Below, piece after piece: positions 32,823 through 44,616 of a stretch of 64,000 nt of DNA. A program made the translations under genes and the position numbers. Within the stretch, counting starts at the first letter, position 1. Every line of letters starts with the position of its first letter. Source of the stretch: Gigaspora rosea (lineage: Eukaryota; Glomeromycota; Glomeromycetes; Diversisporales; Gigasporaceae); NCBI GenBank assembly GCA_003550325.1, contig QKWP01000588.1, positions 84,415 through 148,414 of the forward strand. The letters are read 5' to 3'. The notes beneath the pieces are model-generated. The model ran no database searches, had not been told where the DNA came from, and saw only the letters and a program-made list of their open reading frames with translations.

Positions 32823-34060
32823 AACATTGATAACTTACATAGTATATGTGGAGCTTTTTTTTTTTTTTTTTTTTTTTATTTAGAGATCATATTTACATTG
32901 TTATGAGGTTCTGTAATGAATTATAACTATCTATAAATTTGCATTGATCTTGTCTATTGATTTCTTAGTACTGTATATATTAACATCATGATAAGTTAGT
33001 ATTCACTATTTCCAAAATAATTGCTAGTTTAATGTGGCGTCAATGAGTAGGTGAGTGCGTAGCAAATTAGTCCTGTTTATGAGGTTAGGGCGTCAAGAGT
33101 TGAATTTAGAGATAAGTGGTGAGTTTATATGCGGATTAAAGTTTGGAGGTAATAGGTGAAATAAAAAGGGCCAGTTTTTGTCTAGTAATTACATTTCTAT
33201 ATTAAAATAGGTCAAACCCGGTTTTACTATATAATTTGCTTTAAACTTTACCCTGTATGCTACAAATTGAAATCGCTAAAGCGGATTAACTAAAATTATA
33301 TTTTGAAGTACTTAGAGTTACCTGTTTGATGCGATTATGTTTAGTACGTATGTACATGTAAATCAATATATTGGAATGGAAAAACTATTTGTAGACTACG
33401 TGTATGTACACGGAGTACAAATTAATTGATTTGCAAATCCGCGTAAAATATAATTATAGACCAAAACTAAACCCGATTTAAGGTTAGGGTTAGGGTCAGC
33501 TTCGGGAGTGTCAGCTTTGGGATTGGAAGGGGTTATAGTTTATATTTGTTAAAGCTCGAAAAGTGGTTTCATAAGCAAAATTTTAAGTTATCATATAACC
33601 TGTGTTTATACACTAGTGTACAAGTCATTGCCTATAGCAATTTGTCGATCCCGTGTTTAAACACCCCATGTTCAAATAGAAACACTCAATTAATTAATAT
33701 AAATAAAAAATTTATTAATTGTGCATAAATTTTTAAAATATTACAAGTATTTTAAACGAGAAAAATTCTTATTTAAAATAAATAATTGTTCATTTTTGTG
33801 CACTATTTAAGTTCTATGTGCACTTTTTTGATTTTTTGTGCACTATTTGATTGTTTATTTTAATTTACTGCACCACATTATAAAGTTGAAGCATTAGTCT
33901 TTAGTTATTAGTTGTGGAAGCCAATGGCTGGGTAAGCGTTAGCATTCAATGTTACAGTAAAATTACTTAAAATTTTATTAAGATAACCTATTTTAATTTT
34001 AACTGGAATGTGTTCAGCATCTAAAAAAATATAGTTATATATTTTTTAGATAATTATTAA
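32823..34060. other. Gene-free region with short TTAGGG-like tract
   Basis: AT-rich; a T-run at 32858-32880; GGTTAGGGTTAGGGTCAG at 33482-33499; the GTGTTTAAACAC palindrome at 33653. Two frames of about 60 codons have no family. No gene supported. Confidence 0.45.
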
Positions 34061-34076
34061 AGTGTGACAAGCTTTG

Positions 34077-34830
34077 GACGCATCCACTTATTTGCGCGGG
34101 TAATACAAGCTCCTGGAGAGGAAATAGCCAATCGGAGAGTGCAAATTTTGACTATTCCGGATCAGCCCGACGAAGAATTCGAACACGCGTAAAGAAGAAA
34201 AAAGCGAAAATACGCAAAAACTAATGTTTAAATCGATCTTGGTGCACTAATTAAAATGACGGGAATGAAATTTTACTTATATTAAGCATCACTCTAACCC
34301 TATAGCCTCTAACGTTAAGGCCCTAACCCTAAATTTTTATCTCGCGCACTTAGTTTATTTACAAAATCGGATTCCCTTTTTTATTGTGTTACCCGCGCAA
34401 ATAAGTAAAATGGGCCTGAATATTAAGAACCGTTACACAGACAGGTAGGGTTAGGGTTAGGGTACATATACTACCCGACCCTACCACTGCCCTACCCGTC
34501 TTATGCGGAGGCCTAGTCATAAGTCAAAGCAAGTGACGTGAAAGATATTAACAAAAGAAAATGTGGTGTTTGTTGCATGAGTGGCCATAATGCGCGAACT
34601 TGTTTAAACCAAAAATTTAGTAAAATGTGTAATAATCAACTATTTGCATACTAATCATGTATTTGTGTTGGGGTTCGTGAATGCCTTAGAAGGCCACTAT
34701 CTGTATATAAAATCGCGTTCCGGACTAGTTTTCGAGTATTTTTGCACGCGTGTTTTGTTTTGATGTAGGACTGATCCGGACGATCAAAATTTACGTTCTC
34801 CGATTGGTTAATTGTCTAGGTTTCGGCCAT
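34077..34830. mobile_element. Inverted-repeat element holding a MULE knuckle fragment
   Basis: Two sets of inverted repeats. CACTTATTTGCGCGGGTAAT (34085-34104) recurs inverted at about 34388-34408. CCAATCGGAGA..AAATTTTGA...CCGGATCAG (34129-34175) recurs inverted at 34768-34822, with ACACGCGT nearby on both sides. Between the outer arms lies a MULE C-terminal fragment. It is most likely a deletion derivative of a MULE with long TIRs; exact ends and target duplication were not found. Confidence 0.55.
34505..34652 (+). pseudogene. MULE C-terminal zinc-knuckle fragment
   Basis: RRPSHKSKQVT then, after a one-base shift, DINKRKCGVCCMSGHNARTC: an intact C-x2-C-x4-H-x4-C knuckle following a GRP-like linker, ending at a stop at about 34651. 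Same family tail as 32540-32822. Confidence 0.7.
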
Positions 34831-35032
34831 TTCTGCATTTACGCGTTAACATATTTACGGCTTAATTCTAACATATCATATTGAGTGGGTCGCTTATGTC
34901 TGGTGTCTTGAAGTGTAGAGGTATTTTGTGTTTGCTCTGTTGGCAATGCTAAAGATTCGTGCTGCATTCTTAACAATGTATAATAAAGTTTACAATATTC
35001 TAGCAGCTAATAAAATCTCAAATTTCTGATTG

Positions 35033-38000
35033 ATGTCTTCGAGCAAAAAAGCCAAAGTCTCCCACGATTACTCTCCGAAGTCCGTTGAAAATTTTCAAGG
35101 TCCAACCCCCAGCATTGTTCGAAGATTAGAAGTTTTTCAAGTACAAATTAATGAATATCTTTTGAATGATTCAAAAAGAACTGAAAAAGTGAGGTCATTT
35201 ATTTTATGCTTTATTACATTTCGACTATACGCTAATATAAGATTAAACATAAAGATAGCTACCTTGTTCGATGAAGCTGGTGAAACGTACTATTTACATT
35301 TACGTGATGATTGGCTAGAAACACCGATCTATGATGGTATGTTTACAATTCTTTTTTAAATAAACTAAACAGTGTATTAAATATATGGTTTGGAACAGGA
35401 AATGTTGTCAATGTCTTTGGAAATTTTGACAACGAAAACAAGTGTATTGCAGATAACTTTCAAAGCCTCGTGGTCGTAAATCCCGATGTACTTATATCAG
35501 CAACTTCAGTCGCTGATTCCTTCACATGCATGAGAAAAGACATATTAAGGGAACGATTTAATGGAAATTTTTGCTTTAATTCATCGACGGCATACGGAAG
35601 TTTATTTCATGAACTGATTCAATTGTGCCTTATCCAAAACAATTTTACCAGTCAATTTATGGAATCAGAGATATTGAAAGTAGTGAAAAGATCTATTGAA
35701 AGGCTTTATTCAGCGGATTTGAATGAAAATGATGTAATTGGAGGACTCATGGATGCAATCCCAACGATCCGTGCTTGGGCAGACAAATTCATTGGTGAAG
35801 TACCAAAACCAATAGAAGAGCACCTTTCTACCAGTAAAACAAAGCTTTCCATTTCCATTTGCAACGTTTTGAATGTTGAAGAGCATATTTGTTCTATAAA
35901 ATACGGCCTTAAAGGAAAAATCGATGCTTCTGTTGAGGCTAAGGTATCGCAGAATGGGACATTAAAAAGAACGATAATGCCCCTTGAATTGAAAACATCC
36001 AGGAATGTATCACCATCTCATTATGCACAGACAATCTTTTATTGTCTTCTTATGAGCGATAATTACGATATTGATGTAGAATCTGGATTACTGTATTATT
36101 TAAAAATACAAAATGAAGAAACAGGAAAAATGTTAAATGTTCCTGTTGTTCCTCATGAATTGCGAAGTTTAATTATCCAACGGAATCAGTTAGCGTGGTA
36201 TGCTTTAGACGACCAACGGTCGATATTGCCACCAATGATTAAAAATGAATTCCAATGTAAATATTGTAGTTTTAATGCGTCATGTTTTCTCTATCACAAG
36301 GCAATCGAGAATGGCACAAGCGAAACTAGTGGTGTTGTTGAAATATTCGATAATAAAGTTGCTCATTTAAAAGATCATCACCTTGATTTTTTTCGTAAGT
36401 GGGATGAACTCATTACGCTAGAGGAAGAAGACATGTACCGGTTTCAACCAGAAATTTGGAATATGCTTGCCTCCAATTGTGATGATGACCAATGTCTTAA
36501 CAATATGTGCTTGGACCCAGAAACCATCGAGACTATCCCAAATGGTGAAGGATATCGTCAATTTAGATGCAAATTCATACGTAAAACGGGAAAAACAAAT
36601 TTTGTGTTAGATACTCAATTCTGCATAGGTGACCATGTTATTGTGTCGTCTGAATTAGATCATCGCACAGTAGCTAGTGGCTTTGTTGAAGACATCGCGT
36701 CAAATTTAGTTTGGCTTACTTTGGATCGAATACCCCACGGTGGTTCAAAACGTAATTTCGATATTGATATTGAATCCTGCCATAGTTTCTTATGTGCATC
36801 GGAAGAGACAGCACATTCTAATTTAAGATCTGATATTATTGATACGTTTTATCGGATTGACAAAGATGAGTTGACTTCTAGCATGAAACTTATTAGACAA
36901 AACCTTGTAAGCCTTCTTGTAGATAAAGAAACCGCCAAACTTAGAAGATTGATCGTAGATTTCGAACCGCCTTGCTTTAATCAGTCTACCAACACAATGC
37001 CTAATATTGTTGATACAAAAAGTCTGAACGATGATCAAATTAAGGCTATCAAATTGGCTTTAGATGGTTGGTCATTATATGTATATATTACTATAATACT
37101 CAGCAAATAGTATTCTATTCCTTTGTTAATATGCCACCGAAACTTGTATTCTGAGATTATCTCATTAGGGATGTAGCAAACTATTTTTGGACGACCAAAC
37201 CATGCAACTAATATCACACTAGGTATTTGCGGCCTTATATAACCATGTAAGATTAATTATCATATTGTTTGGGTCGTCCCAAATAGTTGCACATCCACAT
37301 TCCAACGGACAAGGAACACAGAGTATTACCTCTATTTGCTGAAATTACGAGATATATGTAAATGCTCTAATATTTTTTACTATTTTTTGTAGCACAGGAT
37401 TATGCTATTCTTTTAGGAATGCCCGGAACTGGTAAATCAACCACGATAGTGCAAATCATAAAGGCACTTGTAAGCAATGGAAAATCTGTTTTATTGGCCG
37501 CATATACGCATTCTGCTGTAGACAATATTCTTTTTAAATTACTTAACGAAGAAATCGACATGTTGAGACTTGGTTCCAAATCAAAAGTTCGTCCAGAAAT
37601 CGTGCCTTATTTATTAAACATTAGTCAATATGATAATGTTGACATGTTCAGAACTTTTATTGAATCAAAACAAGTGATTGCTACTACATGTCTTGGTATA
37701 ACACAGTACGTGAATTTTTTTTTCTTTTTTTTTTAATAGTTGCTTTTATATATCGAACGAAACGAACGCGTTTTTACTTACATAATTACAAAAAGCTACA
37801 TATTTTCAAAGCGTAGATTTGATTACTGCATTATAGATGAGGCAACGCAAGTGACGCTTCCTATATGTGTGGGACCACTTCGCTTTGCAGATCGATTTCT
37901 TTTGGTTGGTGATGATTTTCAATTACCACCATTGGTACGGAATCATGAGGCAATTGAAAAAGGAATGGGGAAAAGTCTATTTACAACCTTGACTGGAAAA

Positions 38001-39041
38001 CATCCGCGAGCGGTCACAAGACTTCGATATCAATACCGGATGCACGAAGATATCATGAATTTGTCTAATTGTCTAATATACGATTACAAAATGCTCTGCG
38101 GGTTGCCAACAGGACCAGATAGTTTCCTGAAAATTCCAGGATGGAATAACAATTTCTTATCACAGTTTCACAAAGAAAATGATAATCGTTGTGAAGAGGA
38201 ATGTTGGCTCCAGACCGTTCTTGATCCATGGAAACCAGTTGTGATGGTTGATACCGATAACCTTGAAGCGAAAGAATCCAGAGGGCTGAACCAAAATAGC
38301 GTGGAAGCCTCTCTTATTGAGCAATGTGTTAAAGCTATGTTAATAGGTGGCATACCTCAGACCGATATTGGCATTATTACGCCTTTTCGGCATCAGATTA
38401 AACTTTTATCACAAAAGTTTAAAGACCTTACTAAAATTGAAATTAGCACAGTTGATAGATTTCAAGGCAGAGAAAAAAAGGTTATCGTCGTATCTTTGGT
38501 GAAAGCAAACGTTGATTATAGGGTAATAATTAGAGGTGTAGGCGAATTGCCGTAACTTTTGCCGTAACTTGTCGTAACATAATAAAGTTGCGGCAAAAAT
38601 GCCGTAACTCATCATAATTATTACATATTACAGAAATAATTACAAGTTATGGCAAGTTACGGACGATTCGCTCGCATCGCTAGTAATGATTAAGAGTGAA
38701 AGTTTACGTATCATTTTGAATTTGGTTTCAATTCACGTATTTCGTTTCTTCACAAGGTTGGCGATATTCTAAAAGATTATCGCAGGTTAAACGTGGCGAT
38801 CACTCGTGCTCAATCCAAACTAATCATTTTCGGTAGCAGGTCAACTGTCTCTGCATCGGAAATAATGCGTAATATTATAGAACACATACAAAATGCACAT
38901 TCAGTAAGTGTTTTATACATACATATATTGATATTATATGTAGATTTAGTAATATTTTTTATCAAATTTCAGATGTGTAAATTAAAGGATAAGAATACAC
39001 CTAGTTGGCATATTGTTCCTTCAAAAGTACCAAAGACCTAA
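35033..39041 (+). CDS. DNA2: DNA replication ATP-dependent nuclease/helicase DNA2 (7 exons)
   Basis: Nuclear Fe-S nuclease-helicase for Okazaki flap processing and end resection. Exons: 35033-35188, 35255-35336, 35399-37066, 37393-37705, 37796-38522, 38757-38903, 38973-39041; all joins keep frame, giving about 1053 aa (human 1060). The four cluster Cys are present: C123 (SFTCMRK), C366 and C369 (QCKYC), C375, with the family's spacing. RecB-type nuclease residues: H150 (SLFHEL), D255 (KGKIDAS), E276 and K278 (ELKTS), then HYAQTIFY. SF1 helicase: Walker A GMPGTGKST (~644), IIDEA (~752), GDDFQLPP, YQYRMHE, STVDRFQGRE, RRLNVAITRA. MITEs lie in introns 3 and 5. No disabling change seen. The first exon is less certain because upstream sequence has no in-frame conserved part. 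Confidence 0.93.
37169..37302. mobile_element. MITE-like inverted repeat in DNA2 intron 3
   Basis: GGATGTAGCAAACTATTT..GGACGACCAAAC at the left is matched inverted by GTTTGGGTCGTCCCAAATAG plus TTGCACATCC at the right. About 134 bp within the 326-bp intron; splice sites are untouched. Target duplication unclear. Confidence 0.75.
38531..38682. mobile_element. hAT-type MITE at the DNA2 intron 5 donor
   Basis: 152 bp. Ends TAGAGGTGTAGGCGAAT and, inverted, TAGCGATGCGAGCGAAT; flanks GTAATAAT (38523-38530) and GTAATGAT (38683-38690), 7 of 8 matching. The left flank is itself the intron's 5' splice site (exon 5 ends at 38522). GCCGTAACTT words repeat inside both ends. Confidence 0.88.
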
Positions 39042-39539
39042 TACTTTTAATTAATCCTACTTTAGATTATGGATTAACTATGATAACTAATAAAAATTAA
39101 TAAGACAGCTGGTTTAACTGACAATTGGTTATATCGTCACTTTTGTTAAAAAAAATTACTATTTTAAAATTTTGTTGGTTATATTGACAACGATAAGAAA
39201 CATTAACTATACCGACATACCGACAATTTGTGTTTAAAAATTGGCATTCTTACGATGCAACTTCATATAGCTTATGTAATATATATTATTTGCAGTTTAG
39301 CATTTGCATACATTTTTTTTTTTTGTTTAAAGGAAGGTTCCATACTAGCTGACATGCCTGCAACCCAACTGCAGGAATTGCCTATTTAAACTTTCTGGTC
39401 TATGCCTTGCTTATTATTTCATCTATATTCTAATTATAGGTCTTTTTGTTTATTCTGGCTCAACTATATTAATATAAAAAGTAAAAAATTTTTATATATA
39501 ATAATTTATTTTATTAACTGTTAAATTTTTTTAAACTTA
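39042..39539. other. DNA2 3' flank
   Basis: AT-rich, gene-free; probably includes the 3' UTR. A T-run occurs at 39311-39323. Confidence 0.5.
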
Positions 39540-39735
39540 TCTTTTTTTTTTTTTTTGGACCTTAAGCAGCCACGCTAATACTTTATTAAGCTATTGCAAT
39601 TACATCATTTTGTATCTACAAATATTATTCAATACTCAAGTTTATCATCACCTGGCCATCCAGTCAGAGTTCCCAGATACCTAAGTGTGACCTGCCGCAC
39701 TGCTTCTATCTGGAAACAGACTGCTTATCTGACTA
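39540..39735. repeat. Dispersed repeat, copy 1 (CACCTGG...GTGACCTGCCGCAC)
   Basis: T-run, GCAGCCACGCTAATACTTTATTAAGC, then ATCACCTGGCCATCC and GTGTGACCTGCCGCACT. Related copies lie at 40840-41125 and 41215-41375. It may be SINE-like, but no A/B box could be shown. Confidence 0.55.
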
Positions 39736-40839
39736 CTTAAAGTACTATAAAAGAAGCTTCTTTCTTTTACAACAAACACAAAATGTCTTCCAACCTTTTT
39801 TCATCTTGCTAGCTAAACGGCGCCTTTTACCAAGCTTGCTATTTTTCTTTCCCAATTTTTCTTACCTAACTTCTTAAATAGTGGCCAGATGTTTACTATT
39901 TACAAGAACAAAGATTTTAACGAAAATAAAAAGGTAGTACTAAAAGGGGGTAACACTATCAAACCTAAAGTGACAACCAAATAAACATAATATAAAGAAG
40001 AAGAGATAAAGAAAACAAAAAAGAAGAAAACAAAAATGGTACAAAGTAGAAAGAAATCTAAAAACAACTAAACTAACATAGTTCATAGAACTAATTTAAA
40101 AATTATATAGACTGCGCAAAGCCTTAGCTTTACCAAAGAACTATATTTACATATATGTAAAAGATATAAAAAAAAAATCGAACTGCGTCTACATAGAAAG
40201 AAATTTTGGTTTGAATTTTTTTCATTCGATTTTACGTGTTTGTTTACTAGAATACATCATCTTGCTCTCATGACCCATCTCCAATTTAGTAGACGCTTTC
40301 CTGATTAGGGGGAGTAAACAATACCATTCTTTTGGAGGGAGTAAGCCAAATTCCCTACTTTTTGGCAAAAATTTCGAAAATTCCAAAAGGCTAAAAGTAA
40401 GTACCAAATGTAAAGGAGTTGGTATGAGGTACACTTAGCATAATAACACATCTCAAAATTAAACTCTAGATTGGTGCCCACTACTTCTTTGCTCGATAGT
40501 GCCAAACAAAAGGCCTACTAATGGTGAGTAATAAACTCTAAGCTTGTCAGCAGGTAGTCTATAAACTTTACCTCTAAATGAAAGTGCTGCTTACTGTAGG
40601 CTTTATTTGGTAGAACCAATTTACTATTTTATGTGTTAAATGGAATCATAGACCGGTTTTTTTGAAATTTTTGGTGCAAGGAATCGTCGGAAAGAGTTTG
40701 TATTAGAGTTCATTGTCTGTATTAAACTTATCTTTTAAAAAACAGTGCATTATATTATTAAGTTATAAATATTAATTTTTTATATTTATATTAAATATTT
40801 TTTATTATTTTTTTTATTTTTTTATTTTTATTTCTTTGA
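39736..40839. other. Gene-free region
   Basis: Mixed composition. Two overlapping - strand frames (40222-40505) have no family and no splice context. Nothing supported. Confidence 0.4.
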
Positions 40840-41125
40840 CAGTCTTTTCAGTGCTTAAATACAAATTGAATCAACTAATTAAGCTAATTCTAGTAAGGGG
40901 AGTGCCATTTATTACGTAATATTTTTTACATAGTAGCAACCTCTACCCATGTATGGTGTAATCATTTTATCTAATACTAATTGATTAATATAACTGATAA
41001 TATATTGACAGTAAAAATTACGTAATAAATGGCATGCCCCTAATTACTACTTTGCAATTGCAAGCCCGGCATCATCTGGCTACCTTAACTGTACTCAGAT
41101 GCGACCTGTCGCACTAAGTCACATA
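40840..41125. repeat. Dispersed repeat, copy 2, interrupted by a MITE
   Basis: GACAGTCTTTTCAGTGC...ACTAATTAAGC continues after the MITE as GGCATCATCTGGCTACC and GATGCGACCTGTCGCACT. The MITE at 40898-41040 splits it, showing the order of insertion. Confidence 0.55.
40898..41040. mobile_element. PIF/Harbinger-type MITE, TAA target duplication
   Basis: 143 bp with TIRs GGGGAGTGCCATTTATTACG and, inverted at the right end, GGGGCATGCCATTTATTACG; flanked by TAA at 40895-40897 and 41041-41043. It shares ends and parts of the interior (CCATATATGG/CCATGTATGG-type block, ATGATTACACC) with 10887-11052. Confidence 0.88.
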
Positions 41126-41214
41126 TGACCCAGAAATTTTATCTTGGCTAATTGGCTATCTTACAAACCAAAAATATTTTTTATTATTAATTTTTTAGAT
41201 TATTATATATATAT

Positions 41215-41375
41215 TTTTTTTTAACTTTGATAGCCTTGCTAGAGCCTAACTAGTTTATTAATCCTGTAATAGTTTACAACTATAAACTAATTAATTTCCA
41301 AACTAATATATAGGTTTAACATCATTCGGCTACTTCTATGTGTGCCCAAATGCAACCTGTCGCACCATAATCCTG
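41215..41375. repeat. Dispersed repeat, copy 3
   Basis: T-run, GATAGCCTTGCTAGAGCC...TTTATTAA, then ACATCATTCGGCTAC and AAATGCAACCTGTCGCACC. Same order of landmarks as copies 1 and 2. Confidence 0.55.
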
Positions 41376-41596
41376 AGAAAATGGAATCTCAATGTCAGTG
41401 CCACCAAGTTTACCAATTTGGGTATTGTAACTGACAAAGCATATTAAATCAGTATACATATTCAATTTGTAACAACTCATTTATTTTTTATTTTATTTAA
41501 TAGTGGGAAATTCAGTTCAATGGTTTCTTGTGCATATTAAAAGGTGGAATATCACAAGTAACGGTATTAAGTATAGAAAAGGGGTGAATGGTATTA

Positions 41597-41927
41597 CAGT
41601 CAGGCCTTCATAAATATAATTTCCATAAATGCAATACCTCCCTAAATGCACATTTTTTTCTATTCCATAAAACATTATTAGTGCTAAATGCACGTTCTAT
41701 ATTCTGTAAATACACGTTCTCTTGAATAACATTTTATATTATACTAACCTCTCTAAATGCACGTAGCCAATCAAATTTTAGTATTTAAGATTGGGTATAC
41801 AGGTTTGGTAGAAGTTACACAAACTTTATGATCAAATTTTTAAATCTGCAATTTAATTGGCTCACTCTAAATGCAAACCTCCCTAAATGGCTTGTCCTTA
41901 CGAGTTGCATTTATAGAGGGTTGACTG
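41597..41927. mobile_element. pogo/Tigger-type MITE with TA target duplication
   Basis: 331 bp between TA dinucleotides (41595-41596, 41928-41929). Left end CAGTCAGGCCTTCATAAAT; right end inverted CAGTCAACCCTCTATAAATG. Inside, CCTCCCTAAATGCA-like words repeat several times. TA duplication and CAGTCAA ends are typical of the pogo/Tigger branch of Tc1-mariner. Confidence 0.85.
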
Positions 41928-42024
41928 TAATTCAATGTTACATACTCTGAAAGGTATGATTTGTAACCGATTTAATTTTCGTTGTTTATATATTAAAAGA
42001 GTTCGAGCAATTTATTTATTTATT

Positions 42025-42240
42025 TTAAAAAGCCGCTAAGACAGAAGATAGTAAAATTGAAGTTGTAATTGAAAAAAACATACATAAAGCATTCTTATAT
42101 CTTTCAAAATCTGCTGAAATGGAAATGTTTCACTTTGGTACCTTTTATCGAGACAGGTTTGGAATCAAAAAGGATTTAAATAAGGCATTTTCATTTTCAA
42201 AAATCTAATGAGATGGGTTATGTCCTCGGAATGAATATGA
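42025..42240 (+). pseudogene. Sel1-repeat relic
   Basis: Reads EKNIHKAFLYLSKSAEMEMF, then YRDRFGIKKDLNKAFSFSK and, after a shift, SNEMGYVLGMNM. These are two Sel1-like helical repeats with lost frame. No start or full gene around it. Confidence 0.6.
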
Positions 42241-42485
42241 TTAATCTTTTGTAAAAATAAGAAGGTATTCGATATTGGAACTGATATACTTAGTTTTATT
42301 AAAAAAAAATCTGTCCAAAAACAATAGATTACATGCTTTAGTTTGGTAACACAGTTATACTTTTTCTTTTTTTTTAATAAATTTTAATAAACATTTTAAA
42401 GAAAAACAATCTATTTATAGCGAGAAAAATTTTATTTTAAAAATTTTATTGTTGTTGAATGCATATATACATTGGACATATAGAT

Positions 42486-43184
42486 TAGAGGTTGTACCCG
42501 AAATAAATTTCAAATTCCGGATAACCCGCCCGTTTACCAGATTATTACCGGGTCACAAACCGGATTGTTTTGAAAAATCTGGGTTACCCGGTGACCCAGT
42601 TGACCCGGTTTGTTTGATTGGCTAATGCAAAATTGAGGTAGCTTTTAAGGGTATGTAATTTTTTTAGAGGTGTACCCGTTAAAAAATTTAAGCTCCGGGT
42701 TACTCACCGTTTACAACATTATAAAATGGGTCATCTTAATAATCCGAGTAACCCGGTTTTTTTTAATTGATTGATGCAAAATCATAAATTCTCTTATATG
42801 CATTTTTTTAAAAAACTACGTATAATGATAATGGTAACCGATAAATTTATTTAATTTTTATGTATAAACTTTAATATATAAGTTTAACTGGCCTAAAATT
42901 CATTCGGCAAATTTTACAGGTGCTCCGAGAATCATGATAATAGCTGTAACATAATCAGTTTATTCTCCAACGGCTAGAGGCTGTCAGAAAATAAACTGGG
43001 TTTAAATAATAAAATTTAAAATGACCTCACTCCCAACGGACATATGTACTGTACATATGTTTGTACGTCACATTATCATGCTTATGGATAATAAATCTGG
43101 GTCACCCGGTTAACGATAGCTATGACCCAGTTGACAGGTGTTAACCGGGTTACCTGAGTAACGCTTATACAGGTACAAGCTCTA
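42486..43184. mobile_element. hAT-type MITE, intact copy, 8-bp TSD ATATAGAT
   Basis: 699 bp with ends TAGAGGTTGTACC and, inverted, TAGAGCTTGTACC. Both flanks are ATATAGAT (42478-42485, 43185-43192). It is the inverse-orientation sister of the element in the Helitron. GGGTNACCCGG words cluster within ~130 bp of both ends. No gene inside. Confidence 0.95.
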
Positions 43185-43745
43185 ATATAGATAGCGTCTA
43201 TTTAACTAAAACACTAATGCCCATTACATCAGTCGACCAAATAATACTAATTATTTAGTACTAGTAAAAATGCAAACTGCAAGTTTACTTAAAATATTGC
43301 CGGTTGCTAGCACACTTTTTCCAATTTGGTTTCTGTCTCTAATTCATAAATGTAATCCATAGCATTAATAAATTATTTGCTGATTCATAACACCTGTTAC
43401 AAGCTAAATAACATATTCCATTTTTGTAGCTTGTACCTTTAGCAAATTTCAAATACCATTAGAATCCATCTTAATTGTCTCGTCACTTTTAGCACCCATT
43501 CATCTTTAGTGTCTATGCTTTATTGCAGCAGATTTCAGAAATTGTTCTTTCAGTAGGACTAACACCCTTAGCAGACTTCAAATACAACACAAATGACTTC
43601 TTTATTTTTGGCTATATAGAACTTGGTATATTTGATCCTATCTAAAACTCAGGTATAATATATAGAATAAATTAATTGTCATTAATATATGACCTATAAA
43701 GTTGAGCAAGTAAAGTTTGTACATATAGTGCGATAAATCTAAGCA

Positions 43746-43890
43746 CCACAATCACTCCTTATAAAGACAAAATATAAACAGTAAATTTCTTGATTATCTG
43801 CTTGGCGTAATCTTTAATCAAATTATATCTGAAATACAGTTTTTAATTCCACCGTTTATATTTTGTCTCTATAAGAAGTAATTGTAGTTT
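43746..43890. repeat. Fold-back repeat (~145 bp)
   Basis: ATAAAGACAAAATATAAACAG at the left pairs with CCGTTTATATTTTGTCTCTA at the right, with matching CACAATCACTCC/GAAGTAATTGTAG outer parts. Lies just outside the hAT transposon. Confidence 0.7.
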
Positions 43891-44271
43891 TTAGACTTGT
43901 ACCATACATATATGTATTAAAAATAACAATAATAAGAGCATAGTACTCGTAGTAATTCTGGCTGATATAGCAAAGTCGGCTAAGCCAAAAAATTTTCGGC
44001 TTAGCCAGTCGATTTTTTCAAAATCGGCTAATCGACTAGTCGATTTTATTTACCAAAAAAAATAAAAAGTAAAAATTTGTTCACAATCACGCAACAACTA
44101 ATACAAACAAAATATTAATAACATTTGGTAAAAAAAAAATAATATATTACATAAAGATCGTTTGTCAATAAGAACTATATAAGTTAATTACTTTAGTAAT
44201 AGCCCGAATGCGGCATTACAAATTAATTATATAAATTTATTATAAATTTATTATATAAGTGCGCAAAGGGA

Positions 44272-44310
44272 AAACCTGGAATTCTTATTTAATAAGAATT
44301 ACAGGTTTTC
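44272..44310. repeat. Short near-perfect palindrome
   Basis: AAACCTGGAATTCTTATT followed closely by its inverse, with only a 1-base mismatch per arm. A strong hairpin inside the hAT element. Confidence 0.8.
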
Positions 44311-44616
44311 TCTATATCCAGTATAAATATATAAGAATATATAGAAGGATGACCACGAATAAAATATGTTATAATGATTGTCATAGTAATAATCGCAAAT
44401 TTTAAACAGCCACATAGCCCTAATTGTTCAAATTTTCATTAATATAATCATTTAATCAGTTTTGTCAGACACCAGGCTAAAAGGTGTCAAAAAAATTGAC
44501 CCGGATAATTAATTTTATCTTGTGGTCGCCATAAACTTTTTTATAGGCCAGAATTTCTGGGTCGGTCATGAATTATAAGATATATAAAAATATTTATTAA
44601 TAAATTTTATGATATA

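Noticed and set aside
34445..34463. Chromosome end
   Set aside because: Only two to three TTAGGG-like units, with genes on both sides.
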